A stretch of DNA of 64,000 bases, taken from the NCBI RefSeq assembly GCF_003369445.1, contig NZ_QRCU01000018.1, positions 62,001-126,000 on the forward strand, in the 5' to 3' direction. This DNA comes from Arthrobacter silvisoli. Its GTDB lineage: Bacteria > Actinomycetota > Actinomycetes > Actinomycetales > Micrococcaceae. The notes under the pieces were generated by a model. That model was not told where the DNA came from and searched no databases. It worked only from the letters and a program-made list of their open reading frames with translations. Position numbers and translations under genes: made by a program. Below, one piece after another: positions 16,710 through 26,015 of the stretch (within the stretch, counting starts at the first letter, position 1; every line of letters starts with the position of its first letter).

Positions 16710-18761
16710 ATGCCGAACTACAGGGTGTCGATGGATATCGGCGGAACCTTTACGGACATCGTGGCGTACGATCAGGACGCCGCAAGCTACGTGGCTACGA
16801 AAGCGTCAACGACGCCGGGAAACCTGAGTGCCGGAGTCATCGCAGGCCTCGAATCGATAGTTGATGATCTATCGGACATCGAGTTCCTGGTCCACGGCAC
16901 CACCCAGGGCCTGAATGCGTTCCTTGAACGTCGTGGGGTTCCCGTGCTGCTGCTGGCAACCGCCGGCATCGAAGATACCTATCACATCGCCCGCGGCCCC
17001 CGCCTTGAGCTCTACAACGCCCAGTACCGCAAGCCTGCCCCGCTTGTTGAACGCAAGGACGTCATCGGCGTCGGTGGCAGGCTGGACAGCCAAGGCCAGG
17101 AGCTCCGGCCCTTGGACGAACTGGCGGTCCGCCAAGCGGCGCGCCGGGCAGTCGAGGAGGGCTACGGCGCCGTCGCCGTTGCGTTCCTGTTCAGTTACAA
17201 GAACCCCTCGCACGAGCTCAGGGCCCGGGAAATCCTGATCGAGGAACTCGGGGAAGAATTCACAATCTCCCTCTCGCACGAAGCAGCCAAGGAATGGCGC
17301 GAATACGAACGCACGTCCTCCGCCGTCGTCGAGGCTTACACAGGTCCGGTCGTACGCAACTACCTCCTGGACTTGGAAGAGAAGCTCGCTGAACGGGGAG
17401 TGGAAGCCCCGTTGCATATCATGCAGTCCTCCGGCGGCGTGCTCACCGCCGAGTCCGCCCGTAAGCGCCCGCTGCAGACACTGCTTTCCGGCCCCGTCGG
17501 CGGTGCGATGGGCGATGTCGAACTGGCCGGCGTCTCCGGAAACCGCAACCTCATCGGTGTGGACATGGGCGGCACATCCTTTGACGTTTCCTTGGTGGTC
17601 GACGGCAAGCCGGACGTCTCCACGGAAGCCCACCTTGAAGGCCTGCCGATGCTCATGAGTGTCGTGAACATCCACACCGTCGGCGCTGGCGGCGGCTCCG
17701 TCGCGTGGCTCGAAGCCGGCGGCCTCCGGGTGGGACCGCGTTCCGCGGGGGCCAACCCCGGACCCGCCTGCTACGGCCGCGGCGGGACGGAACCCACGGT
17801 AACCGACGCCAACCTGGTGCTCGGGCGAGTCGACCCCGACTGGTTCGCCGGCGGACAGGTCGCCCTGGACCGCGAAGCCGCGATAACGGCCCTGAAAACA
17901 GTCGGTGACCAGCTCGGCCTGGACCCCATCGCCATGGCCGAAGGCATCTGCGATGTCGCCAACTCCCAGATGGCCCAGGCCATCCGGACCATCACCATCT
18001 CCCGCGGCATCGAACCCCGCGACTTCGCCCTCGTTGCCTTCGGCGGAGCCGGACCCATGCACGCCGTTTTCCTCGCCAAGGAACTCGGCATTCCGGAAAC
18101 GGTCGTTCCCCGCTTCCCCGGAGCCTTCTCGGCCTGGGGCATGCTGCAAACCAACATCCGTAAGGACTTTTCCGAGCCCTACTTCTACCTCGACGAAGAC
18201 ATCGATGGGGCAGATATGGCCGGCATCCTGCGCTCGATGGAAGTCGAAGGCCTGTCGTCACTGGTCTCGGAAGGGGTCCCGGAGGAAAGCCGCACCACGA
18301 CGGCGTCCGTGGACGTCCGTTATCAATCCCAGGAGTTCTCCCTGAACGTTCCCCTGACCTCCGCCGACGAACCCGAGTCTGCGGACTTCGTCGCCAACCT
18401 CGCTGTCCGCTTCTCCGCGATGTACCACGAGCGCTACGGCCACTCCAACCTCGGTGCCCCGATTGAAATCGTCACGCTGCGCACACAGGCCGTCGGCGAC
18501 CTGGGACGGCTGGAAGCTCCCAGTTACGTCACCGCAACGGGCCCGGAGTTCAAGCACGAAGTCCGCCGGGTGATCTTTGACCACATCGAGCAGGACACCA
18601 TCGTGGTCCGCCGGGACGACCTCGGCGCCGGCCACACGTTCGAAGGACCGGCCATCATCGTGGAGCAAACCGCCACCACGGTGGTTCCCCCCGGGTTCAA
18701 TGTCAAGGTCGACGAGCTCGGCTCGCTGGTCATCCGCTCTGAAGACGTCGAAGGAAACTGA
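16710..18761 (+). CDS. hyuA: Hydantoinase/oxoprolinase family protein, subunit A
   Basis: A 683-residue protein of usual HyuA length. The N-terminal ASKHA phosphate motif MDIGGTFTDIVAYD is intact, followed by VHGTTQGLNAFLERRG, SSGGVLTAESARKRPLQTLL with SGPVGGAMG, and a second phosphate-type motif VDMGGTSFDVSLV. HyuA works with HyuB to hydrolyse cyclic amide bonds with ATP (N-methylhydantoinase, 5-oxoprolinase and caprolactamase belong here), while acetone carboxylase subunits are relatives. The HyuB gene follows after 11 bases. A racemase and transporter are divergent, so a hydantoin, lactam or related ring compound is the likely substrate; which one is not resolved. Confidence 0.9.
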   Translation: MPNYRVSMDIGGTFTDIVAYDQDAASYVATKASTTPGNLSAGVIAGLESIVDDLSDIEFLVHGTTQGLNAFLERRGVPVLLLATAGIEDTYHIARGPRLELYNAQYRKPAPLVERKDVIGVGGRLDSQGQELRPLDELAVRQAARRAVEEGYGAVAVAFLFSYKNPSHELRAREILIEELGEEFTISLSHEAAKEWREYERTSSAVVEAYTGPVVRNYLLDLEEKLAERGVEAPLHIMQSSGGVLTAESARKRPLQTLLSGPVGGAMGDVELAGVSGNRNLIGVDMGGTSFDVSLVVDGKPDVSTEAHLEGLPMLMSVVNIHTVGAGGGSVAWLEAGGLRVGPRSAGANPGPACYGRGGTEPTVTDANLVLGRVDPDWFAGGQVALDREAAITALKTVGDQLGLDPIAMAEGICDVANSQMAQAIRTITISRGIEPRDFALVAFGGAGPMHAVFLAKELGIPETVVPRFPGAFSAWGMLQTNIRKDFSEPYFYLDEDIDGADMAGILRSMEVEGLSSLVSEGVPEESRTTTASVDVRYQSQEFSLNVPLTSADEPESADFVANLAVRFSAMYHERYGHSNLGAPIEIVTLRTQAVGDLGRLEAPSYVTATGPEFKHEVRRVIFDHIEQDTIVVRRDDLGAGHTFEGPAIIVEQTATTVVPPGFNVKVDELGSLVIRSEDVEGN

Positions 18762-18772
18762 GGTACCAAAAA

Positions 18773-20446
18773 ATGACAATTGCAGCAGTCAAGACCCTGG
18801 ATCCCGTTACCGTGGAAATCATCCGCAACGCGCTCACCAGCGCCGCGGATGACATGAACGCCACCCTGATCCGTTCCGCCTACTCACCCATCCTCTACGA
18901 GGGCGGGGACTGCGTCGTGGCCCTGCTGGACACCGAACACCGCGTGCTCGGGCAGTCCGCCGGCCTGCCGCTGTTCCTGGGCAACCTCGAAACCTGTTCC
19001 ATCGCTGTGGAGGAGATGTACGGCCGCGCGGTCTGGCAGGAAGGCGACATCTGGATCCTCAACGACTCATACCTGGGCGGCACGCACCTGAACGATGTGA
19101 CCCTGTTTGCGCCGATCTTCGACGACGGGGCGGTGGTCGGATTCGCGGCCACGCGTGCGCACTGGATGGATATGGGATCCAAGGATGTCGGCGGCTCGAT
19201 GGACTCGACGGACATCTTCCAGGAAGGCTTCAGGATGGGGCCGGTCAAGCTCGTCGAAGCCGGAATCGAGACTTCGGTTGTGGAGCTGATCCGGACCAAC
19301 GTGCGCTTCCCCTACCAGACCATCGGTGACATGCACGCGATGATCGCAGCCCTCCGGATGGGGACCACCCGGATGAAGGAACTCGTGGACAGGTACGGGA
19401 TGGAGCAACTGGATGCCGCCCGGGATGAGATCTTCCGCCAAACCGAGGAAATCGAGCGCGCGACCGTCCGCAACATCCCGGACGGGGTCTACGAAGCCGA
19501 GGGCTTCCTGGACAACGACGGCATCGATTTGGACACTCCCATTCCGATCAAGCTGCGGATCACCGTGGCCGGCGACACCGTGGACTTTGATGTCACCGGA
19601 TCGGCTGACCAGACCATGGGTCCGGTCAACTGTGGCGCCGCCCAGGCCGTCTCGGCACTGCGCGTGGGCTACAAACTCCTCATCAGCCCGGAATCCAACT
19701 CCAATGGCGGTTCCTTCCGGCCAATGACCACCCAGGTGCGTTCCGGCTCAGTGCTGGGCGCCGTGACGCCGGCCCCGTGCCAGTGGTACTTCTCCCACCT
19801 TGGCCTGCTGATCGACCTCGTCTCCAAGGCGATGGCCCCTGCCATGCCGGAGCGCGTCGCCAGCGCCAGCCATGGTGACTCAATGATCATCACCGCCGCC
19901 GGATTCGACACCCGCTTCGGCCGGAACTTCGTCACCATGGAAGCAACCCTGGGCGGCTGGGGTGCATGGCAGGGCACCGATGGTGAATCAGCCATGATCA
20001 ATAACGTCAACGGCTCCCTCAAGGACCTGCCCATCGAGATGCTGGAAACCCGCTACCCGTTCCGGATCAACGAGTACTCCATCCGCCCCAACTCCGGAGG
20101 ACCCGGGCAGTACCGCGGCGGCAACGGCGTGGTGCGCGAATACGAGTTCCTGGCCGACTGCGTGGTGGGGCTCTGGTTCGAACGGTCGAAGACCCCCGCC
20201 TGGGGGCTCTTCGGCGGATCAGACGCGAAGGGCCCGGAGGTTGTGATCAACCCCGGCCGCGCTGATGAGGTCCGCACGCTGAAGGCGAACGCCCGCAAGG
20301 TCAAAGCCGGCGACGTCGTCCGCCTCGCCGTGGGAGGCGGCGGCGGCTTCGGAGAAGTCTCCAAGCGCTCCCGCGAGGACATCACTTATGACATCGTCAA
20401 CGGGTTTATCACCGAGGACTTCGCCAAGTCGCACTACGGCTACTAG
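18773..20446 (+). CDS. hyuB: Hydantoinase/oxoprolinase family protein, subunit B
   Basis: A 557-residue HyuB protein, near the family length. Recognisable blocks are VTVEIIRNALTSAADDMNAT, the SAYSPILYEGGDCVVALLD segment, NDSYLGGTHLNDVTLFAPIF and, near the C-terminus, NSGGPGQYRGGNGVVREYEF. It is the partner of the HyuA protein encoded 11 bases upstream, with GAGGT before its ATG. In this family the B subunit carries the hydrolytic half of the ATP-dependent ring opening. A GAF-domain gene follows 47 bases later on the same strand. Confidence 0.92.
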   Translation: MTIAAVKTLDPVTVEIIRNALTSAADDMNATLIRSAYSPILYEGGDCVVALLDTEHRVLGQSAGLPLFLGNLETCSIAVEEMYGRAVWQEGDIWILNDSYLGGTHLNDVTLFAPIFDDGAVVGFAATRAHWMDMGSKDVGGSMDSTDIFQEGFRMGPVKLVEAGIETSVVELIRTNVRFPYQTIGDMHAMIAALRMGTTRMKELVDRYGMEQLDAARDEIFRQTEEIERATVRNIPDGVYEAEGFLDNDGIDLDTPIPIKLRITVAGDTVDFDVTGSADQTMGPVNCGAAQAVSALRVGYKLLISPESNSNGGSFRPMTTQVRSGSVLGAVTPAPCQWYFSHLGLLIDLVSKAMAPAMPERVASASHGDSMIITAAGFDTRFGRNFVTMEATLGGWGAWQGTDGESAMINNVNGSLKDLPIEMLETRYPFRINEYSIRPNSGGPGQYRGGNGVVREYEFLADCVVGLWFERSKTPAWGLFGGSDAKGPEVVINPGRADEVRTLKANARKVKAGDVVRLAVGGGGGFGEVSKRSREDITYDIVNGFITEDFAKSHYGY

Positions 20447-20493
20447 ACACCGCCGCCAGCTGATGGGTTGCCATCCAGAAAGGAAAGGACTTT

Positions 20494-20949
20494 ATGAGTT
20501 CCCAGTTTGAATCCTTTGACGACGTGTACGCTCACGCCCGGGAGGCAGTCGGCGTCACTCTCTTCACCGTCTCTGTCCTGGCCGACGAGGGCGCCAGTAT
20601 GGCTCGCGTCTACACCACCCATCCCGATGTCTACCCCGTGGGCGGGAAGAAGACCCTGGCCGGGGACACGAACCGGGTGTGGCTGGAACAGGTGCTCAAT
20701 GGACAGCAGCCGTTCCTGGGAGCGGATAAGGAAGCGGTCCGCTCATTCTTCTTCGACTCGGCAACCATCGAGTCATTGGGCTGCGGGGCTATCGTGAACG
20801 TCCCCGTCGTGAGCAGTGGCCGGACTATCGGATCCATGAACTTCCTCGGCCCTGAGGGCAGTTACGACCGTAGTTCGGTGGATGCAGCGGTTGACCTCGC
20901 ACGGCGGTCTGTCCGGCTGCTCGAACAAGCACTTACCAACGCCAACTAG
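20494..20949 (+). CDS. GAF domain protein
   Basis: A 151-residue single-domain protein with a typical GAF layout: GVTLFTVSVL, ARVYTTHPDVYPVGGKK, a central segment with VWLEQVLNGQQPF, and GCGAIVNVPVVSSGRTIGS at the end of the fold. GAF domains bind small molecules such as nucleotides or hydantoin-like metabolites. It lies inside the hyu operon with AAAGGAAAGG before its ATG. Free-standing GAF proteins often accompany hydantoinase genes; a role in sensing or handling the ring compound is inferred, not shown. Confidence 0.75.
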   Translation: MSSQFESFDDVYAHAREAVGVTLFTVSVLADEGASMARVYTTHPDVYPVGGKKTLAGDTNRVWLEQVLNGQQPFLGADKEAVRSFFFDSATIESLGCGAIVNVPVVSSGRTIGSMNFLGPEGSYDRSSVDAAVDLARRSVRLLEQALTNAN

Positions 20950-21012
20950 TTCCTTCGCGGGGCGGCACGAATTGGGGGCCGCCCCGCGAAGGACCACAGG
21001 AAGGAAACACCC

Positions 21013-22266
21013 GTGACCACTCCGGGAAGTCTGACGATACGGAATGCCCTCATCTTCGACGGTGAATCACCTGAGCTGATTGAGGGATCCATCAGCATCC
21101 GGGATGGCCGGATCACCGCCATAGGGCGGGAGGTGGAAGAGGCCGGTGCCGTGCTTGACGCCGGCGGCCGCACCGTGATTCCAGGACTTATCGATGCCCA
21201 TTTCCACGCTTACGCAATTAGCCTGACATCTGCCAGGAATGAGACGGGACCACTGAGCTATTCCGCGCTTGCCGGGGCAAGGCGCCTCGCGGCTGCGCTG
21301 CTCCGAGGGTTCACTGCTGTTCGTGACGTGGCAGGCGGGGACGTTGGCCTTGCCAGCGCCATCGAGGAGGGCCTGTACCCTGGTCCACGCTACTTTTTCA
21401 CCGGACCGGCGTTAAGCCAGACAGGCGGCCACGGCGATATCCGGGCCGCGAACCACGGAGGATGCTTCCATGGCGGCCACATGTGCGAAGTGGTGGACGG
21501 CGCCGAGGACCTGCTGCGGGCTGTGCGTCACCGGTTCCGTACAGGTGCCTCGGCGATAAAGCTCATGACCTCCGGAGGGGTCGTCTCACCGGTGGATCCG
21601 ATTCGGGTTCCGCAATACAGTGCGGAGGAAATCCGCATCGTAACGGACGAGGCGTCCCGGCGGGGCAGCTACGCCACTGCTCACGCATATTCGCCCGAGG
21701 CCATTCGCCATTCAGTACTCAACGGGGTTCGCTGCATCGAACACGGGAATCTGCTCGATGCGGAAACCGCGCAGCTCATGGCTGACAACGACGTCTATCT
21801 GGTTCCCACCTTGGTGACCTACGAGGCGATGGAACGACGCGGAGAGGAAGTCGGTCTCACCAAAGTGGGAGCGGCCAAGAACCGGGAAGTGCTGCAGGCA
21901 GGGAGGAACGCTGTGGCACTGGCCCAGGACGCCGGGGTCCGGATTGGGTTCGGAACGGACCTTATGGGTGAACTGGAGGACGAGCAACTGGCCGGACTCC
22001 GCCTGCAGTGTGAAGTGCTTGGCGTTTACGGCGCCCTCCGGTCGGCAACATCAGTCAACGCCGCTCTGCTTCGGCGCGATGACCTGGGAAGGATCACCGG
22101 AGGGTCCTGCGCGGACTTGGTGGTGCTGGACGGGAATCCCTTCCGCGACGCCTCGATCCTGTGGGACGAAAACACGGCGCGGACCGTCATCAAGGATGGG
22201 CAGATCATCTCCAGTGGTGCCCTTCGGGGTGCGGCGGACTTAACGTTGAACGTTCCGGTTGCCTGA
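21013..22266 (+). CDS. Metal-dependent amidohydrolase
   Basis: A 417-residue amidohydrolase of the imidazolonepropionase/Xaa-Pro dipeptidase-like branch. Metal-ligand motifs are present: HxH in IDAHFHAYAI, the lysine in SAIKLMTSGG (bridging carboxylated Lys), His in YATAHAYSPEA and CIEHGNLLDA, and Asp in GFGTDLMGEL. The start is GTG 21013 with AGGAAGG ahead. It follows the GAF gene by 63 bases and is probably the last gene of the hyu operon, hydrolysing an acyclic or second cyclic amide product. The first histidine pair is HFH, as expected for this branch. Confidence 0.87.
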   Translation: MTTPGSLTIRNALIFDGESPELIEGSISIRDGRITAIGREVEEAGAVLDAGGRTVIPGLIDAHFHAYAISLTSARNETGPLSYSALAGARRLAAALLRGFTAVRDVAGGDVGLASAIEEGLYPGPRYFFTGPALSQTGGHGDIRAANHGGCFHGGHMCEVVDGAEDLLRAVRHRFRTGASAIKLMTSGGVVSPVDPIRVPQYSAEEIRIVTDEASRRGSYATAHAYSPEAIRHSVLNGVRCIEHGNLLDAETAQLMADNDVYLVPTLVTYEAMERRGEEVGLTKVGAAKNREVLQAGRNAVALAQDAGVRIGFGTDLMGELEDEQLAGLRLQCEVLGVYGALRSATSVNAALLRRDDLGRITGGSCADLVVLDGNPFRDASILWDENTARTVIKDGQIISSGALRGAADLTLNVPVA

Positions 22267-22509
22267 GAAAGCCGGACGGCGCGCAGTCCACGCCCGGGGC
22301 GGCAGATAACCCCGATTAGGAAAGGCCTGCCACGGCCCCGGCCCGGCCCGGATTGGCGATGTTTCGGGGGAGTGGCATACTCGGGGCGTGTCCGCCCGGT
22401 CGGGTTCAGCTCCTTCGTACGGCAACTATCATCAAACGTTGGGCTCCTGATTTCGGGCGCCAGGCATAGCGATAGCCGCTTTGCAATGATTTGACGCTGA
22501 AGGATACGC

Positions 22510-22974
22510 ATGGACCGGGCAGGCCTTGACCAGATTGACCATCGGATCCTGGAGGAACTCACCAGGAACGCCCGCATCAGCCACGCCGAGCTGGCAGCCA
22601 AGGTCCTCCTCTCCCGCAACGCCGTGCGGCAGCGGATCGACCGGATGGAGCGGCACGGCCAGATCCAGGGCTACACCGTGGTTTCCGGTTCACCCGGGCA
22701 AGCTCCCGTCGCGGGATATCTGATGATCTACCGCAATGACCGGGTTCGCGGCTCCGATGTGGTCGTGGCGCTGCAGGCGATTCCTGAGGTGGTTTTCTGC
22801 GATGTGGTCAGCGGGGACTTCGACCTGATCGTCCGGTTGGAAGCCCGTTCATTGGAACGGATCCAGGAAATCTGGGAGAGGATAGCTGCCCTTCCCGGCG
22901 TCAAGGACACGGTGACCGCCATGTCGCTCTCCAACTATGTAAGCCGAGGCCCGGCCTCCGGTTCGCTGCTTTAG
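22510..22974 (+). CDS. Lrp/AsnC family transcriptional regulator
   Basis: A 154-residue regulator. The N-terminal helix-turn-helix reads HAELAAKVLLSRNAVRQRID followed by RMERHGQIQGYT, and the C-terminal RAM domain includes VFCDVVSGDFDLIVRLEAR and ALPGVKDTVTAMSLS. Lrp-type proteins form octamers and sense amino acids or related compounds. It lies between the hyu operon and the minus-strand dehydrogenase pair and could control either; nothing in the sequence decides this. Confidence 0.9.
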   Translation: MDRAGLDQIDHRILEELTRNARISHAELAAKVLLSRNAVRQRIDRMERHGQIQGYTVVSGSPGQAPVAGYLMIYRNDRVRGSDVVVALQAIPEVVFCDVVSGDFDLIVRLEARSLERIQEIWERIAALPGVKDTVTAMSLSNYVSRGPASGSLL

Positions 22975-23276
22975 ACCGCCGGGCGCTCTTCTTCCGCGCC
23001 GAGGGCGCGTTCACGTCATCGACAGGATGCACATGCTGGCGGCCGCAGGAAGCGTCGTTCGCTTCGGCCCGGCGATGGTCGAGAGCACCGGTCCGGGCAG
23101 TGGCCGGCGCGGCAGCACGTTTGACCATCGCCAGGCCTCGCGCGAGATGGGGTTGATTCGAGACCGGAATCCCGCTTACCGTGAAGTTGTCCAAGGCCCG
23201 CGCCGCACGGGCCCGCCCCAATAGGCGCCGCCGGGCGCCCGGACCGGGCCCAGGAAATCCGTTTACGTCTGAAAGC
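22975..23276. other. Gap between convergent genes, no gene seen
   Basis: 302 bases between the Lrp gene and the end of the minus-strand aldehyde dehydrogenase. GC-rich and without a convincing frame; near 23222-23240 it is self-complementary (GGCGCC/GGGCGCCC) and may terminate transcription from either side. Confidence 0.4.
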
Positions 23277-24674
23277 TCATGCCACGCCGCGCTTGATGCA
23301 GACGACCTTGGGCTGGGTCATTTCTTCGTAGGCGAACCGGACGCCTTCCCGGCCCATGCTCCCGTATTTCGAGCCACCGAACGGCATGCCGTCGAAGCGG
23401 TAGTCGGAGGAGTCGTTGATCATCACGCCGCCGGCGTCGAGCTTGTCCGCCGCATCGAGTGCTACGTTCAAGGCTTCGGTGAAGATCCCCGCATGGAGGC
23501 TGAACTCAATCCCGTTGGCCATCGCGAAAGCTTCCTCCACGGCATCGAATGCCTGCAGCATCACCACCGGGCCGAAGACCTCCTCTTGCCACAGCCTGGA
23601 ACCATGAGGCACATTTTCCAGGACAGTAGCGTGGAGCACGTTGCCCTCGCGGACATTACCCATGAGACAGTGCGCACCCGCAGCGATCGCCTCATCCAGC
23701 TTTTCCTTGACCTCTGCCACGGCGTTCGCCGAGATCATGGGACCGATATCGGTACTTTCCTCCATGGGATCGCCGGCAATCAGGAGCGATGCCCGTTGGA
23801 GGAACCGACGGCGGAACTCGGAATAGAGGGAACGCGCCACCAGGATGCGCTGGACTCCAACGCAGTTCTGGCCCGCTGCCCAGAACGCTCCGGAGACGCA
23901 GGCATCCACGGCGGCCTCAAGGTGTGCATCGTCCAGGACAAGCACCGGGGCATTGCCGCCCAGATCCATGGACAGCCTCTTGAGCCCGGCCGAACGGGCG
24001 ATGCTTTCCCCGGTGGTGAATCCGCCGGTGAAGGACACCATCCGGACATCCCGGCTCCGGACAATCTCCTCTGCGAGCTCCCGGCCTCCGTGCACCACCG
24101 TGAGCACGCCTTCCGGCAGCCCCGCGCTTTCAAGGGCAGCTGCCAGCATCTGTGCCGAAAGCGGCGTCAGCGCAGACGGCTTAAGGATGACGGCATTGCC
24201 GCCCGCAATGGCCGGGCCGAGCTTGTGTGCCACCAGGTTCAGGGGGTCGTTGAAAGGGGTGATGGCCGCGATGACTCCCAGTGGCTCACGGGAGAACCAT
24301 CCTTGGCGGTCTTCGGATCCTTCAAACGCATCAAAGGGGATGACTTCCCCCGAATTCCGCCGGGCTTCGGCAGCGGAAAGCCGCAGCGTGTTGACCGCCC
24401 GCAGTACTTCCTTGCGGGCCTGGCGGATCGTCTTTCCGGCCTCTGCGGTGATGGTCCGGGCGAATTCCTCGCGGCGTTCTTCAATCGCAGCTGCCGCTGT
24501 CTCCAGGATCCTGCCGCGCTCGTGACGGGACAGGCTCCTGGCCGTGGCCGCGCCTTCACGGGCTGCGGCAAGGATCCCGCCGACCTCTGAGGGAGCAGTG
24601 AGCGGCACAGCGCCGAGCAAGCGGCCGTTGTAGGGACTCGTGACTTCGCAGACGGCTTGCAGTGTCTCAAGCAT
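23277..24674 (-). CDS. Aldehyde dehydrogenase, GAPN/lactaldehyde-type branch
   Basis: A 465-residue NAD(P)-dependent aldehyde dehydrogenase. [20 protein letters not shown] and [13 protein letters not shown] form the cofactor site and the nucleophile is C271 in [13 protein letters not shown]. The general-base motif usually read as ELGG is DLGG here (D237), a conservative but unusual change. The start ATG overlaps the stop of the upstream homoserine-dehydrogenase-like gene by eight bases, so the two are translated together. A product of the partner enzyme, such as a semialdehyde, is the natural substrate to expect. Confidence 0.88.
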   Translation of the reverse strand: MLETLQAVCEVTSPYNGRLLGAVPLTAPSEVGGILAAAREGAATARSLSRHERGRILETAAAAIEERREEFARTITAEAGKTIRQARKEVLRAVNTLRLSAAEARRNSGEVIPFDAFEGSEDRQGWFSREPLGVIAAITPFNDPLNLVAHKLGPAIAGGNAVILKPSALTPLSAQMLAAALESAGLPEGVLTVVHGGRELAEEIVRSRDVRMVSFTGGFTTGESIARSAGLKRLSMDLGGNAPVLVLDDAHLEAAVDACVSGAFWAAGQNCVGVQRILVARSLYSEFRRRFLQRASLLIAGDPMEESTDIGPMISANAVAEVKEKLDEAIAAGAHCLMGNVREGNVLHATVLENVPHGSRLWQEEVFGPVVMLQAFDAVEEAFAMANGIEFSLHAGIFTEALNVALDAADKLDAGGVMINDSSDYRFDGMPFGGSKYGSMGREGVRFAYEEMTQPKVVCIKRGVA

Positions 24675-25722
24675 GTGCGGCCACTCCCGCCTTGGCAGCG
24701 TGGATGGCGATGATATCCGAGAGCAGGGCGTAGGCGGTTTCCACCCTTCCGGCCCCGGGACCGGAAACCGTCACGGGACCCAGCAGGTCCGTGGAGAATG
24801 AGACTGCGTTGGTGGCGCCGGAAACACCGGCGAGGCCATGGTCCAGCGGCAGGGCGACGGGTTCGACTCCCGCGCTCACGGTGCCGTCGGGGTTCCGTTT
24901 GGCCGAGCCCACGAGTTTCCAGCGCCGGCCCGCCAACGCCGCGTTCTTCACTTCCTTCGCGGAGAGCCCGGAGATCCCACGCCGCGTGACATCGGCGAGG
25001 GTGATGCCTGCGCCGAGCAGCTCGTTGGCGAGGATCAGGACCTTGAGCTGGACGTCGAAACCCTCGATATCGGCGGCGGGGTTGGCTTCCGCGTAGCCGA
25101 GCTCCTGCGCCTCGGTGATGGCCTTGCCCAACTCCATGCCCGTTTCCATCCGGCCAAGGACGTAGTTGCTGGTTCCGTTGAGGATGCCCTCGAAGCCGTC
25201 CAGTTTAAGGCCGGCAAACATTTTCCGTGCCAGGCGGATGACGGGCGTACCGCTCATCACCGCTCCTTCGAATTCGAAGTGAACGCCGTTGCGTTCGGCC
25301 AGGGCAGCCAGTTCCGGGCCGCGCAGCGCCACGGGCCCCTTGTTCGTTGTGCAGACGCTTTTGCCTGATTCCAGCGCCCACCGTACGTGGGACACGGCAG
25401 GCTCGCCGTCGTCGGGGTTGGTGAACGTTGCCTCGCAGACAATGTCCGCGCTGCAGCTGCGGATGACGTGCTCGTTGTCCGGAGTTGCGGATCCGCCGTG
25501 GTCGGCGAAGGTCTCGTTGCCGCTTCCCAGCCGGAGGGCCACCGAGAGGTCGATGCCGTCATCCTTGACCAGGGAACCCAGGCGCAGGTCCGTGATCGCG
25601 ACGACCCGCAGGCCAAAGCCGAGTTCATCTGCAAGGTCGCTGCCCCGGTCGTGGATCAGTTGGGCGAGGGTCCTGTTGACGCCTCCGAACCCGATCAGCG
25701 CGATGTCATAGGTGGTGGTCAT
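24667..25722 (-). CDS. Homoserine dehydrogenase family protein
   Basis: A 351-residue protein. The Rossmann motif is [15 protein letters not shown]; the catalytic lysine region reads [12 protein letters not shown]; the family signature [13 protein letters not shown] and the [20 protein letters not shown] block follow. There is no ACT domain, unlike the biosynthetic actinobacterial enzyme of about 430 residues. The start at 25722 was chosen because the family fold begins there; an extension to TTG 25794 adds a poor leader. The overlapping aldehyde dehydrogenase and the divergent amino-acid permease suggest a catabolic role, for example homoserine to aspartate semialdehyde and onward (inference). 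Confidence 0.85.
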   Translation of the reverse strand: MTTTYDIALIGFGGVNRTLAQLIHDRGSDLADELGFGLRVVAITDLRLGSLVKDDGIDLSVALRLGSGNETFADHGGSATPDNEHVIRSCSADIVCEATFTNPDDGEPAVSHVRWALESGKSVCTTNKGPVALRGPELAALAERNGVHFEFEGAVMSGTPVIRLARKMFAGLKLDGFEGILNGTSNYVLGRMETGMELGKAITEAQELGYAEANPAADIEGFDVQLKVLILANELLGAGITLADVTRRGISGLSAKEVKNAALAGRRWKLVGSAKRNPDGTVSAGVEPVALPLDHGLAGVSGATNAVSFSTDLLGPVTVSGPGAGRVETAYALLSDIIAIHAAKAGVAAHA

Positions 25723-25842
25723 GGTGTTCCTTAGTTTCGAGGTGGGCTGTGATCCCATCGTGCGGCCGGCCGCTGTCCGTCGAACCATGTCCAACAGCCC
25801 GAATACCTGGTCGGAACGACCAAGCTAAGAGCGAAGAGGCAT

Positions 25843-25929
25843 AGTGACGAATCGCAATGTATGTGCAACATAAGCAAGTCTTGATGTTTTTGATGACTAG
25901 CAAGCGGCATTCGTGTTACTTTCGTCACT
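25843..25929. promoter_or_regulatory. Inverted repeat AGTGACGAA / TTCGTCACT in divergent promoter region
   Basis: A perfect 9-base inverted repeat, AGTGACGAA at 25843-25851 and TTCGTCACT at 25921-25929, flanks 69 AT-rich bases between the divergent dehydrogenase and permease genes. The layout fits two operator half-sites of one regulator that could loop or bind cooperatively. Confidence 0.4.
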
Positions 25930-26015
25930 GTTGACGCGCCGGACCCTCTCCGTCCGCACGATGACGTGAGCGTTGCACACACTCCCGGTACCCACTCCCA
26001 ACACTGGAGGCACCC

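Noticed and set aside
16869..18149. 426-codon minus-strand frame inside hyuA
   Set aside because: Antisense shadow of hyuA with Gly/Asp/Arg-biased composition.
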